A DNA stretch of 64,000 bases from the NCBI GenBank assembly GCA_947652605.1, contig OX393579.1, positions 37,826,970 through 37,890,969 of the forward strand. The letters run 5' to 3'. This DNA is from Elmis aenea (Eukaryota > Arthropoda > Insecta > Coleoptera > Elmidae). The stretch's first letter is position 1; each line of letters starts with the position of its first letter. A program made the position numbers and the translations under genes. Of the stretch, positions 1-11,770 are shown in pieces. Under the pieces are notes generated by a model. The model was not told the origin of the DNA, made no database searches, and was given only the letters and a program-made list of their open reading frames with translations.

Positions 1-310
1 GGCCCATAAGAAAAAATCAAATTAGGGGTAATATCTCGAAAATGGTAGGTACATTCTCCATTAAAAAGTGCCTTAAGAAAGTACAAATAAAGTTGTTCTA
101 ATGATTAAGACAAAAAAGTTATGAGAGAAAAAATAAATTCGACATTTTCATATTTTTTGCTATAACATCTGAAGTACGAGGATTTTTGTACTTTTAAAAA
201 TTGATTGTGGCTCCTCTCATACTAAGGAATAATTCATCTAATTTAAATAAAGCTGTATCTCTTATAATAAGCGAGATTCCCATGCTGGAAATGTAATCTG
301 GGACACCCTG
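1..310. mobile_element. Right part of a CAGGGTG-type MITE, cut by the window edge
   Basis: The segment ends with GGGACACCCTG followed by TA at 311-312, the usual end of Tc1/mariner-like MITEs in this window. Just inside the end is a stretch reading CTTATAATAAGCGAGATTCC, which closely resembles the subterminal part of the 27.2-28.7 kb fold-back element. The left end lies outside the window, so length and target duplication cannot be checked. No coding potential is seen. Confidence 0.6.
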
Positions 311-320
311 TATATATCTA

Positions 321-554
321 CAGGAATCATTTCACAATTTAATTTTAACAAAGGTGGCTATGAAATTATTTACCATTGCAAAAATAATCATTTTTTAGTT
401 TTCTCAAAATATTTAAAAAAGTTAGAGGTGTAGGTCAAATGTCAAGATGGCATTAAATTTGTAAATTCTGCCCAGCTTTGCTAGTTTAACTGACCATGTA
501 GCTCTTATAATAACAAAGTTACCCATACAACACATGTGGATAATTGTCATCCTG
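321..554. mobile_element. Small TA-flanked MITE candidate
   Basis: The segment begins TA|CAGGAATCA and ends ATTGTCATCCTG|TA, giving short imperfect inverted ends with TA on both sides. The inner right part (GTAGCTCTTATAATAACAAAG) resembles the subterminal region of the fold-back family at 27.2 kb. The pairing is short, so this may be a decayed relative and not a complete unit. Confidence 0.35.
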
Positions 555-1045
555 TATAGGGTTAAAAAGCTGCTTTCGAAGCTGTAGTGGTTCATCAAAC
601 AGCTTAACTAATTATAGAAGCCAACAGTAGTAAACAAGAAATGCTATAAAAGCTTTATTGCGTAAACAATATGTGTGATAGACGATAACGTATTCCTGTG
701 GAATGTGCTTCTTAATCCTATTTACATTCTCAGCGACAGGGTCAGCGTAGGTGGAATGCATTTGCTTTTAAATTTTACATGCGCTTTAGGTTTAAAAAAA
801 TATTCATTTAGAGATGTCATTTAAAGCAGACATAGTTACGGACATGCGATATATGGGCTCAAATCCAAGGTTTCTAATGTTTTGAGACCCATAACTAGAA
901 GATTGCACATATTTATTATTTCAGAATTGAAATTTCCTTCATTTTACAAAAATAATAATATGTACATGCTGTCCAAAGTGCTTTTTTAAGTTATTATTAT
1001 TTATCATAATCAATTAATTGTCAGTTATATTTAATTTCTGTATAT
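555..1045. other. No gene seen
   Basis: AT-rich DNA with no recognisable coding, RNA or repeat signal that I can support. Confidence 0.5.
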
Positions 1046-1485
1046 AATAGAAGAAGTAGAAGACTACATGTACCTAGGAACTCTAATAGACAATAAATGC
1101 AGAGAAAAAACAGAAATAGATTTAAGAATAGCAAAAAGCAACAGATGCGCGGGCGGAATTAACAGAATATTAAGGTCGAAAGAAGTATCGCGAAAAACAA
1201 AAATAAGACTATACAAGACTCTCTTAAGACCAACTCTAACATATAGCAGCGAGACATGGGTAATGAACAAAACCACACACTTAAAGCTAGAAGCCTGAGA
1301 ACGGAAGATTCTTCGAAGACTATTTGGTGGAAAAAAGTTGAAAATGAAGAACAAATGCAGACTTTTACGACTTATACCAAGAACCAAACATAACTCTATT
1401 CATCAAAGCTCGACGACTGCAGTGGCTAGGTCAGCTTGAACGAATGGAAGAGGACAGAAATGTACTGGCACACATTTAAGACAGA
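1046..1485 (+). pseudogene. LINE reverse transcriptase C-terminal relic (RTE-like)
   Basis: The plus-strand frame reads a YMYLGTLID segment, then KTKIRLYKTLLRPTL and a SSETW motif, followed after a stop by ERKILRRLFGG. After a frame change, IKARRLQWLGQLERMEEDR appears and runs to about 1480. This order (KYLG-like box, TK..LYKTL..P.L.Y.SETW, ERKILRR.FG, IKARRLRWLG) is the C-terminal 'thumb and connection' part of RTE/BovB-like insect retrotransposons. The RT catalytic core is absent, and at least one stop and one frameshift are visible, so it is dead. It is the same broad family as the better copy at 46.9-48.2 kb but clearly diverged from it. The 5' truncation is typical of LINE insertion. Confidence 0.8.
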
Positions 1486-3640
1486 AGAGTTTGGCTCAAA
1501 TTACACAAAACGATATAAACATTTTCCGAGAGCCTTAAATGTATTTTTACAAATAATGTTAATTTAAAGTAATTTGATAAAAATTTATAATTAACTATAT
1601 CTCTATAAAATGGAGAAAACACATTAAAATTAATGCAAGCAATGTACTAGCATTTTCTTAGAAAGTCTTGATTTGTCCGATATGTAGCTAGTAGTTTTTA
1701 ATTTTAAACGCGACTCCAAGTCCAAAATGTGGTAGTTTTATTTCTATTTTCTATTTTATTTGTGAAGAGCTGCATGCATATATCCAAACAGCCGCGGCTA
1801 GCCGACCCTGTTTTAGAACACAGGTCTGATCCTAGGGAATTTGTAAAGAAAATTTTAAAACATCGTTCAGCTTAAAATTTGAAGTGTTAGCACCAAGATT
1901 GGTTATATATTTTTTTAAATATTCGTTCATACTGATATATTTAAAAGTCTATTTTTGCTTAGTAACGGACGAAAGATATTGTTGTGTATTATAAATACAC
2001 AATCCAAGTTATCTATAAATTTTGTATATTTAATTTTTTATACAGAATTAAAGTAAACCAGCTTTTCTTAAGTTTAAATTTTAGTTTTCGCTTTGGTTCA
2101 ATTAAAATTTGCTTTTTTTATTTATTTTTTGTCATAGACTGTCAGTAAACGTTGCAACTGTCCGCCTACTAAACAGGGGTTTGGTTTCCGGGTTGCATTG
2201 CATCCGTATCTTTTGTTGTTTAATATACCAACGTTTCGGCATATACATTAAGCGCATCTTCACTGTACTACACTATTGTGACAAATATAAGATTGCATGT
2301 AACTAAAAAACAGTAACTGAAATATTAAAAATCTGCACTTGGAGTGAGTAAAATAATGACGATGGTGTAGAATTGTTATGAAAATGTAAAATAAATTAAA
2401 TATAGTCTAGTCTCAAATTAAATGAACATAGTACCACTAAATTTTTTTAAGTTTTTTTAAGTTAAATTTAAAAATACATTTTCAGCCTCTTAAAATTTTT
2501 TTTAGAGATATTTTTTATGCGTCATAAACTCTTTTTAATTAAAATTATTTGTTTTGTCTGCGAACATTAGCTACAAGAAATAAAACGCGCTTAAGTTTTT
2601 TATAATCTAAAATTGCCAACTTATTTTCATCCAATTGTTTACCAATTCTACTAAGCCAAACTGTCACTATAATAAGTAAGTTGTAAGTTTATAAATACAT
2701 TATTAGTTTTACACAACTTTTAGACAAATATAAAACACGTCCAACTTTTATGTCAAGAAAGTTAAAATATAAATTTCAAGGCAGTATGTTCGTGTAACAT
2801 ATATGTATAATGGGATTTTGAAAGCTCAGGATATAGACTTTACATTTTATTAGAAAACGTTAAGAACCGTTTAAGAAACACTCAAAAAATTTTGCAAACA
2901 TATCGTGATTGTCTCTTTTTTAAATGCTTTTTTAGTGCCTAGTTTATTTTTTTTCGAATTACATTTGACCCACAAATTCCAATCAATATTTATATCGTAT
3001 GTAGTTTCTCGGATCACATTATCGTTGTTTATTTTTAATAACACAAAAATAATTATTTGAGTACACTTAAGTGATTAATTTTTTAATATAAATTAGCTTA
3101 AATAACTATCACTTAATTTTTTTTATGGAGGATCTTTTCTTAAAATGCAAGACCGATTTCGAGAAAATCGCCTTTTCGTCAGTTGCAGTTTTACTTATTT
3201 TTCTATTTACGCACACGCAACTGTCATGGCAACGATGATCCTAAGCAAAAACGTTCATATTAAAATATATTGATTTAGTTGTATAAATTTTTTTCATTAA
3301 ACCTTTAATTTATGTGTAACCTACGTAAATTTATTTTGTTTTGTTTTACTTATCTGTTACATTTAAGAACATATTTGTTTAAAAATTAATAAACTTTTCA
3401 GTGTTTTGTAATTTTTTGTGAAAGTTGACTACACTTTTTAATTTTCTAATACCATTCAATTTCTAACATAGTTCTGCTATACCTACTTTGCTAATTTAAA
3501 TGACTTTCTGAGGCCCGAAAGCAAAATTGGTGTTAAAATACTAGGTAATATCAGCGCTAATTGCGATTTTGACTAGTTCTAGGGTTAACATGGTTTAGTC
3601 CTAGGTTTAATCTCAGGTTTAGATTTTATGCAATCGGGCC
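1486..3640. other. No gene seen; AT-rich spacer
   Basis: Long AT-rich stretch with many homopolymer runs. A 65-codon open frame at 2109-2306 has no recognisable domain and low-complexity composition, so I do not call it. No paired inverted ends were found. Confidence 0.5.
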
Positions 3641-3643
3641 TTA

Positions 3644-4188
3644 AGCCCGTGTAACACGGTATAAATTTCTGTATAGAAAACTGTACCAAATATTATACAG
3701 AAAATCTTATATCGTGTCATACAGGTTTCTCGCACAAAATTCTGTATAGTTTCTTGCATGTACAAGTGTTCCATGCAATTTCTTGTACAGAAAATACAAA
3801 AGGGCGTGTTCTATTTGCATGCAAGTTTTGATACAAAAACTGCGTGCTACAGATGCGCATTCAGTTCGTGAATAATGGCGACTAACAGCTGATTTTGAAC
3901 ATCTGCAGCTAAAGTAAATATAAGCAATAGAAATTCCTGTTAACAGTTAATTCCTGGTAATCCGAAGCAAGATGTGTTATTGTTTAAAATGGCTATTACA
4001 AGGGATAAATACCTTGTTTTAAGAGGGAGTGCATATCTGTGTTTATACTGTTCAGGCGTATGTGCATGGACAGTAACTTGTACATAAATTGTATCCGTGT
4101 CAAATGAATGGAATTCTGTACAACAAAAACAATACAAGATATTCTGTATTGATTTCTATACAGAAGTGTATACCGTGTGACACGGGCT
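3644..4188. mobile_element. 545-bp MITE with ~37-bp terminal inverted repeats (PIF/Harbinger-like or piggyBac-like)
   Basis: Left end AGCCCGTGTAACACGGTATA pairs with right end TATACCGTGTGACACGGGCT, and the pairing continues through TTTCTGTATAGAAA/TTTCTATACAGAA. TTA lies on both sides (3641-3643 and 4189-4191), fitting the 3-bp TWA duplication of PIF/Harbinger elements. The left flank can also be read as TTAA, so a decayed piggyBac MITE remains possible. The interior is rich in variants of TTCTGTA(T/C)A and holds no convincing reading frame. The non-autonomous status is what I see; the superfamily is inferred from end shape and duplication length. Confidence 0.75.
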
Positions 4189-4191
4189 TTA

Positions 4192-4683
4192 GTCTTGCAA
4201 AAATGGTATCAATGTGAAGAGATAGATTTGCCGTCCTGTTTACTGGTTAAAAATAAATTTTATACAACAATTTTATTGCTATTACAATCTGTGAGTAAGT
4301 ACGTGTAACAAATGATGTATTACGTGTAGTCGACATATATTGCAAAATCAGACACAGCCGCTATCACGAAGACATTGTAAAATCTGAGGATGTACAATAA
4401 TAATTTTACGAGTTATCTTATCGGAAAATTACATCGTAACAAAATTGCATTTGTAGCTATAATCTTTCATGTCCACACAAATGTTTTAAACCAATCTCGG
4501 GAAATGAAGACATAACGTTTCTCATGTATTGTCAACTAGATGTACAAGAAATAGTTAACCACATTCGTTTATTATAAAGGCATAAAGGCACTGACCATCA
4601 CTTTCCATACATTTTATATAATTACTGTAACACTATTATCAATAGTTATAAAACTTTTTCTTTTTCTTGTTCAGGTCCTCTTG
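4192..4683. other. No gene seen
   Basis: AT-rich spacer between two DNA-transposon remnants; no supported feature. Confidence 0.45.
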
Positions 4684-4685
4684 TA

Positions 4686-5462
4686 GAGGAAAATCGCTTA
4701 ATATGAGGATGGCTCCTAATATCGGGTACCTCTATTTCTGCGCTGGCTTTAACTCTCAATATGGTTTATTATTAATTATTTAAACTATGTACAATTATTA
4801 AACAATGTACATACGTTATGTAGTTGTCTGAGGAAGTTTGAGTTTGATAGGTAATTTCACTATCAAGAAACATAACCATTAATAATTATACCCGTGCTGT
4901 TGTTTATTTCTGGCGATTCCACAGAAATTGTTGTTGAATGTTCTAACTGTAAGTTATCAAGATTTTTTTGCATCATACACGGTCCAATAGTCCATTTTAA
5001 GCAAAATACCTATTAATTTCTCGTGTAATTTTTTATTTACGACTCAAATAATTTGTTAATATATTGTGCTAATATGGGGTATAGACAAAATGCTTTATTT
5101 GGGGTACCCCATATTAGCTTGTAAATAAAATATCCAGCAGAATTACTTGAAATTTTAATGTTTATAATGTTTAAATGAAATAAAGTATGTATTTTATTGA
5201 TTTTTCTTTTTTCTTTTGCTACCACAATAGAACTTGACTATCCCATATTAGACATCTGCATTGCCTAATATGGGATTCAGCACCTATCTATTTTTTAATT
5301 ATTTTGTTTGTTATTCTGTCATCATACATATAATCTGCTATTGAAATTAACTTCGTGAAATATCATTAAATATATTATTCTAAATATTTTTGCTACAAAT
5401 GAAATTGTAAATTTTTTTTCCAACACATTACAAAAAGTACCCCATAATAGGCGACTTTCCTC
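4686..5462. mobile_element. TA-flanked DNA transposon remnant with ~20-bp inverted ends (pogo-like?)
   Basis: The left end TA|GAGGAAAATCGCTTAATATG pairs with the right end CATAATAGGCGACTTTCCTC|TA. Inside, variants of CCCATATTAG / CTAATATGGGG recur in both orientations near 5070, 5110, 5243 and 5268, forming subterminal repeats. TA duplication and repeated subterminal motifs suit Tc1/mariner/pogo superfamily elements. A 62-codon minus-strand frame at 5037-5225 shows no recognisable transposase motif. Element boundaries are seen; the family is inferred. Confidence 0.55.
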
Positions 5463-5469
5463 TAGCTTT

Positions 5470-5665
5470 TGATGTCAAGGTATGTTTACCTTGTTTTTGA
5501 TTATCTTTCTCCATTTCTGTCTATCATTAGCTAACTGTGACACTTCTCTTCAGCTGACTCCTTTTGTTTCTGGTCTTTGCCTCACTTCGTCTACCCATTT
5601 TGTTCTTGGTCTTCCTTTACTTGCTTTTCTCTCTAGGCTTCTGATTTTATCGTTGCTAATCATAT
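5470..5665 (-). pseudogene. LINE ORF2 extreme C-terminus relic (RTE-like)
   Basis: Read on the minus strand, the sequence gives GRPRTKWVDEVRQ, then a stop, then SQLANDRQKWRKIIKN. This matches the tail of the LINE at 46.9-48.2 kb (GRPRKTWHDEVKK ... LAQDRKTWKK). It is a short 3'-end fragment with a nonsense codon. The same DNA gives a hydrophobic plus-strand open frame at 5482-5766, which is a shadow of this relic and not a gene. Confidence 0.75.
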
Positions 5666-5984
5666 CAATTAGTGTACATCCTTCTATTTTTTATATCAAA
5701 AATCTCATATCCTGCGTCTGTGTTCTTTGTTTTTCTTTTTTGTTATTGCCCAAGTTTGCATTATAGTGTATATAGTATAGTAATGACAAATTATTTAAAT
5801 CTAGTGCAAAAAGGAACGATAGAAAGAGGGAGAGAGAAGATAAAAATTAAGAATACGCAGATATATTTAGAAAAAGTAAATTAATAATTAGGTTACATGA
5901 CCAAACAAAACAACAAGAAATAGCACATTTTTAAAAAGCAGGAAGAGACAGAAATAAAACATTAAAATGGAGTAGATAAAAGAT

Positions 5985-6360
5985 ATGAGTATGAAGAAGG
6001 ATATAAAAGGAGGATTTAATAAGGGCAATGAAAAATTAAGGTAACTAACCGAATGAAAGAGAGAAGAAAAATCATAGGGGGAAAAAGGTTAATTCAAAAT
6101 ATAATTAACAGATTAAAAGAGAGGTTGGAAGCATAAGAAAAGAAAAAAAACGAATATAGCAATAAAAGATTTAAATATCAAACAAGAAAAACTTGAAGAT
6201 GAAGTGCAGGAATTGATCTGTAAAGATATTGGAGTAAAAGTTGATGTAATAGAATCATATAAGGTTGGGAAAAATCCGTAAAAACAGGTACTATAACCTC
6301 TATAGGCTAAAGTGGTGAATAGTAGACAAAAGTTAATGTAATGAAAAACATAAAACTTAA
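5985..6360 (+). pseudogene. LINE ORF1-like relic
   Basis: The plus strand encodes, with several stops, IAIKDLNIKQEKLEDEVQEL, then KDIGVKVDVIESYKVG and, after further stops, AKVVNSRQKLM. Acidic/basic helical segments spaced like this are typical of ORF1 or upstream proteins of insect LINEs (pattern: ...IE..VE.F....L...V.....YK.G......V.V.....K..VM..K..L). No intact frame remains. I assign it by pattern only. It could belong to the LINE whose reversed 3' end lies just upstream, but the opposite orientation argues for separate insertions. Confidence 0.5.
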
Positions 6361-7278
6361 CAGTTAAAAAATTTGCATAGCTTTTTTCATGGCAATATTG
6401 CTATCAGGCAAAATATTTGTAATTTTTGGCTGCAATTTATTTAGCCGTACCAATAGCGTATTATACTGTATTGGGAATTTTTAGCCTTACCTCGTAATGA
6501 AAAATCCAATATTCTGCTTATAAGAATTAACATTACCTATAGGTAAATGGATCAGCGAAATGGGAATATAAAGTTGTTTTAGAAAATTCTATAGTCTTTC
6601 GAATCTTGTTTTATTAAAAGGTATCCATATTGTATAGTAATCATGCAAAAGTAAGTATGCCATGTTATTGATTTATTGAAAATTGCTTATTATTATCAGT
6701 AAAACGCTGTTTTCATAGCCAGTCAAGTATCTCGTTCATGATTACTGTGATAAAGTGCAAGTCTTTGTATATTGCGACATTGAAATCTATTTTTGTCGAT
6801 TAATCGCGATTCTAAATCCGTATTCACAGGTTTATAATGTTGTAAATCATACACGAAAAAGAAATAATCAAGTAGTGTTATATAAACATTTTTTTTTTAA
6901 GTAAATTAAAAATAGTACAGCAAATGAATGCCCCATTAACAATACACTAAAAATACTTGTGATTTCTTTCAACGATTCAGATTGCTTAGTAATTTTCCAT
7001 TAATTTTTATTTTAAATGAATTCTTTTGCAATAAATTAAATCCTTAGTTTTTTTTTGTAATTAATTCGTCTACATCTTGATTTATAAATCAACAAACGCC
7101 GAAGTGGTATTTTAAGTTTGTGCTAGATTTATACGTTTAAATAAATTAACCACTGCCTAAAGTTAAGAGTAAACTCTGTCAGATCATCCTGTATATTGGT
7201 GCTGTACAAAGTGGCTCTTTATTTATTTAAACAAAATCCCAGTGGATACTGGCTTCATTATATCATTAAAAGCTTGAG
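6361..7278. other. No gene seen
   Basis: AT-rich sequence without recognisable coding or repeat ends. Confidence 0.5.
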
Positions 7279-7687
7279 TAATAGTTATTTATGCATCAAG
7301 GCCAAAAAGTGTTGACTGTTTGCTGGCCTCGACTACGTCTCGGCCAGCAAACCAGACGCGGCCGAAAAAGTACGTTTTGGCCGAGGTGCATATTACATTT
7401 TTTGTGCGATCGATTTAAAAACAATTTAAATTTTTAGTAATTTTCAAAATTATAGGTTAGAAACTACGTGACATTCTGTCACTGACAGATGACGGCGTAT
7501 GTAATGCATTACCGGCCCTCTCCTTAGCAACGGCCGTAAAAGTTACTTTTTCGACCGTTGCTAAGGGTAACGGCCTGAAAAGTAACTTTTACGGCCGTTG
7601 CTAAGGATAGGGCCGGTAATGCAGTACTTTATGGTTGCTAACGCGTCCGTCAAACAGCTGTTTCTAGTACGATCGCACAAAAAATAA
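7279..7687 (+). mobile_element. Hairpin-rich non-autonomous element, copy A
   Basis: One of three close copies in the window (others at 17749-18095 and, inverted, 39402-39804). It runs from TAATAGTTATTTATG to CGATCGCACAAAAAATA. Its core is a near-perfect long hairpin: GCATTACCGGCCCT...CCTTAGCAACGGCCGTAAAAGTTAC on one side and the reverse complement on the other, interrupted by another small inverted pair. An inner ATTTTTTGTGCGATCG also pairs with the right end. The GC-rich stems stand out from the AT-rich surroundings. No reading frame is present. Superfamily unknown; I could not identify a target duplication with confidence. Confidence 0.85.
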
Positions 7688-7689
7688 TG

Positions 7690-8055
7690 TTTATACCGGG
7701 TTTGACTGTCGCACCCCTATAACTTTTTAACTATTGAAAATAACCCCAACAAACCTTATATTTTTGGAAACGGCGACAAATTCTCTATTAAACGATGTGC
7801 ATTTGTTATCTCTACGATGACGTATGTCAAATCCGCGATAGGCAACTGTTTTTTTTTTGAAATTACATAGTATACATTTTTTGGTTGATTCGGATAGAGA
7901 ATTAAATTCTGAATCCGACCATGTATTAATAAAGTATGCATTCATAAGAAAATTTTCGAGAAAAATCAGTTCAAAGTTTATTCAAATTATAGCAAACAGT
8001 CTATTTAAAATAACAAAAAACGATCAAATCTTAAAAATTATTCTGTAACTATCAA
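7690..8055 (+). mobile_element. Fragment of a palindromic TA-element family also at 37.7-38.6 kb
   Basis: It begins TA|CCGGGTTTGACTGTCGCACC and continues CCTATAACTTTTTAAC. The reverse complement of 38.50-38.58 kb reads GTTTGACTGTCGCACCTC with matching downstream sequence (AACCTT.TATTTTTG). Overlapping frames at 7727-7945, 7756-7941 and 7857-8048 occupy the same DNA, have no recognisable domain, and are rejected as chance frames. Confidence 0.5.
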
Positions 8056-8299
8056 TGGAAATATAATAAAAATGAATTTTTAATAAAAATAAAAACAAAT
8101 AATAAACGTCGACATTTCCTCGCATCTGTTTTTGCGAAAGATATTAAATTACCTCCGCCGCAACGGAACGAAACGAATTCTTTCTTTCAATTAAAAGTGA
8201 GTTATTATATTTTTCTTCATTTTTTAAATTAAAATATTGTTGTAAAACAAAATAAAACTATATTTCCCAACTATTTTTGAAAATAAACTAGAGTGTTTT

Positions 8300-8560
8300 A
8301 TTGTATCCTTTGAGAAAAGTGTGAGTGTTTCAACCAACCCCAGACATGGGGTACATTTGGTTTTTGTTACAAAATACCTGCTTACTTCTTAAATTTGGTT
8401 TTTTAATAAAAATTTATTCAACTACTTATTAGATTTATTAATAAGTGCCATCTATTATATGCGTACCTAGGTATATTTTCTTTTAATAAAAACTAAAAAA
8501 GTTACGTCAAAAACAAACTTTGTGTTTTAACGTGCCCCACTTTACCCTATTCTAGCTATT
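8300..8560. mobile_element. Possible end of a pogo/Tigger-like element
   Basis: The right side reads GTGCCCCACTTTACCCTA. The reverse complement, TAGGGTAAAGTGGGGCAC, resembles terminal repeats of insect pogo-like elements. An imperfect opposite end could be the CCCAGACATGGGGTAC stretch near 8340. The evidence is one good end only. Confidence 0.35.
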
Positions 8561-8579
8561 ATAGTAAGGGAGTCCGTCC

Positions 8580-10615
8580 CAGGGGCGGACAGGCCCGCCG
8601 GGCAACCGGGCAAATACCCGGTGGGCCGATGGGTTCAAGGGCCGATGTCGGTGGCGTTAACACCAAATCATTTCCAAATCTAAATGAATTTTTCTACTAC
8701 TATATAATCAGCTTTATTTTACCAACTTAATAAAACAATGCCGGGTGTTAGTGTTATTTTTAGTGACTGTTTACGTCAGCGCATAAATAAAAAACCCTAA
8801 GGTGTACGGTCGATGTCTGCTGAGACTGTTGACAGCATTTGGGGAGGCTACAGGCTACCAATACAAGTTTCTTTATTTTTTGTTCAGTGTGAAAATTGAA
8901 TTAATTATCCAAGTAAGTTTCGTTGTTAAATTATAAGTGATATAAGCTGAAGTTAGACTGGACACGTATCACTAAATTTTTTAAAGATTATTGTGTTTGA
9001 ATAAATTTTGGACATTATACGCATGCAGCATAAACTGCATTATTATTATATTATCCAAAATTTGTATCATTAATATGTACTTAATTAATTAAATGACTGT
9101 GAATATACATATATTTACTTGGCTATTTTTAATCTTCTACTTATTTATAATTAATTATTAAATACATTTGTTTGGATACAAATTTTAATACGTACAGGGT
9201 GGCCTATTTTCGATGCCCATACAGAGTATCTCGGTTATTATCCAAGATAGAAAAAAACTAAGTACGTAGTCTCTATTTCTTTTTCATTACCGTAAACAGG
9301 TTTTTCATATCTTTTTTAATTTTCGAAATGTAGCCAAAAACCGATTTTTGGCACTTTTCAAAAATGTTAAATATCTTGCTTAAACAAAAAGATAGAGAAA
9401 AACTTTAAAGACATTTTTGGCATGGTTTTTTGTTCTTAATACGATGGCGATATTCAATTTGTTTTTAATCATATAAATACCTATTTATTACACCCAACTT
9501 TCTTATATTAAATAGCAACCATAAGCAAATTATATATTTTTAAAAAGCGCAAATAATAAACTTTCGATTGATGTCAAAGCCAATTATGGTTGCCATTTAA
9601 TATAAGAAAGTTTGGCGTAATATATCAATATTTGTATGAACAAAAAAAAAATGAACATCGCTATCTTGTTAAGGACAAAAAAACATGCAAAAAATGTCCT
9701 TAAAGTTTTTCTCTATCTTGTCGTTTAAGCGAGATATTTAACATTTTTGAAAATACAAAAAATGGTGTTAGCTATATTTCGAGTATGAAAAAAGATATCA
9801 TAAATGTTAAATATCTCGCTTAAACAAAAATATAGAGAAAAACTTAAAAGATATTTTTTGCATAGTTTATTATCGTTAATAAAATAGCAATGTTCAATTT
9901 TTTTTACCTATACAAATATTGATATATTACACCTAACTTTCTTATTTTAAATGGCAACCATAGTTGGCTTTGACATCAATCGAAAGCTTATTTTTTGCAT
10001 TTTTCAAAAATATATAATTTGCCTATGGTTGCTATTTAAAATAAGAACGCTAGGTGTAATATATCAATATTCATATTATTAAGGACAAAAAACGATGCAA
10101 AAAATGTCTAAATTTTTTCTTTATCTTCTCGTTTAAGCGAGATATTTAACATTTTTGAAAAGTGCCAAAAATCGGTTTTTGGCTATACATATTTCGAAAA
10201 TTAAAAAAGATATCAAAAATCTGTTTACGGCAATAAATTTCTCTCGAAAAAAGAAGTCGAGACTACGTACTTAGTTTTTTTCTATCTTGGATAATAACCG
10301 AAATACCCTGTATAGGCATCGAAAATAAGCCACCCTGTACAGTCTACAGGTAATACCTCTAAATTACACATGGGTGGTTTCAACACCGTTATTGTAAGTT
10401 AAAAAGCGTAAGTTAGGGTACACTTTTTATACGTGATTTTCTTATGCGAATCCAATAACTTACTGGCAACCTTTAAGCAAATATAATCTCGAAAACGCGT
10501 GGAGGGGCAAAAACAATCAATGCCATAAAAACTATATCGCGAAAGTTTATTTTACCTATGTGGGCCGATTTTGGAGAAATTGCCCGGTCAGTTTTATGCA
10601 CCCAGTCCGCCCCTG
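8580..10615. mobile_element. hAT-type non-autonomous element with perfect 8-bp target duplication
   Basis: The element begins CAGGGGCGGACAGGCCCGCC and ends CCCAGTCCGCCCCTG. GTCCGTCC flanks it on both sides (8572-8579 and 10616-10623), an exact 8-bp duplication as expected for hAT insertion. Just inside the left end a GC-rich palindromic block (CCGGGCAAATACCCGG) is seen. No transposase frame is visible. The interior contains a later fold-back element at 9195-10337; without it the hAT unit is about 0.9 kb. Ends and duplication are seen directly; superfamily assignment follows from the 8-bp TSD and CAGGGGCG ends. Confidence 0.88.
9195..10337. mobile_element. Nested fold-back element (TA duplication) inside the hAT element
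   Basis: Ends are TA|CAGGGTGGCCTATTTTCGA and the reverse complement followed by TA (10338-10339). The arms pair over several hundred bases through ATTATCCAAGATAGAAAAAA and AAGCGAGATATTTAACATTT. Inside there are two further internal palindromes, each with TTTGACATCAATCGAAAG and its complement around a small loop, so the whole is a palindrome built from head-to-head copies. No coding frame. CAGGGTG ends and TA duplication point to the Tc1/mariner superfamily. Confidence 0.85.
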
Positions 10616-10623
10616 GTCCGTCC

Positions 10624-11768
10624 CCATGTACAAACATGTCGACAGAGACGAGAATTTTTAAAAGTATCTTTTTTATTACGTTTATAAAAGTATTGGACGA
10701 ATTTTTTACACAACTACATTTTAAAAGCTCATATATTGCTTTATAATTTACTGTAAACAGAACAATAGGTACATTGTGCTATTCAAGTAAACAAATTGAC
10801 AGTTTATTTAATGATAAATGGCTGCATAGTTATTGTCTTCACAGTTACGCGGTAGGTAGATACTTGTTTTTATTGTTTAAATATTGAAATTCTTCAATTA
10901 ATACAATTATTATTTTAGAAACAACGTTGCACATTTTTTTTACGTACAATGAAAGGCATTAACCAAATCTAGTTCACTGTGGTTTTTACAATATTTAAAA
11001 TGTTCAAACAACGTCGGCGCAAAGTAAATATCAAATGTAAAAAGATTTCCCGCTTGTATTAAAAAACGTAATTACAAAAATTAAAAACAAAACCCATTGC
11101 AGTACGTTAAAATATTTATAAAGCCCGTATAACACACAAAGCTCATATACATTTCTGTAACAAAAAAATATGAAGTTAATTACTCATAGCATGACAGTTG
11201 GCCACATCTTTCCGTAGCGTGTTGTAACTAACTAACTGAGCCTGCAGGGCTCATAAAACTGCTTTTATTGTTTAAAATTACTATGATATAACACCAGATT
11301 CGCCTAACCAATCACTACTAACAATTAGTTTATGATTAATATTTTTACGCTTACGTTTTCTAACAAATAATGAGTAGTCACGCATAATGCTAAATGATAA
11401 ATAGTAGAAATCTAAGTTAATGCCAAAGATTTTTTCATATAAAAATTTTAGATGAGCTCACTGCTTTATTCTAAGAATGCCACAAAAATTTAATCGTTGA
11501 CGTTTTAAGAGGCCAAGTGAGCCATATTTCATGAAAATTCCTCGTAGTCCAGTATTTCACAAATTATTTTTTATTAAATGTTGTGTTAGTGGCATACAGC
11601 AAATAAATTTAATATATTAATACTCATTCTTATATCCGGCCAAGGACAAAGAAGCGAGCGTTATTAAAATGCAACCATCCCATAAATATACGGAATTATC
11701 TGAACGATATCTTACATCTAAAAAAATACAGTTCAAGTACTAAAAAAATTAAGACCATTTTAAAGGTA
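10624..11768. other. No gene seen
   Basis: AT-rich sequence. No supported coding or repeat feature, apart from a chance 62-codon frame that overlaps the hAT right end. Confidence 0.5.
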
Positions 11769-11770
11769 TA

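Noticed and set aside
1064..1387. 107-codon minus-strand frame
   Set aside because: Shadow of the plus-strand LINE relic at 1046-1485.
5482..5884. Hydrophobic plus-strand frames resembling a membrane protein
   Set aside because: Antisense of a LINE C-terminus relic read on the minus strand; hydrophobicity is a by-product.
7391..7687. GC-rich hairpin as a possible structured non-coding RNA gene
   Set aside because: Present as three dispersed copies with internal indels; behaves as a transposable element, with no known RNA family resemblance or promoter.
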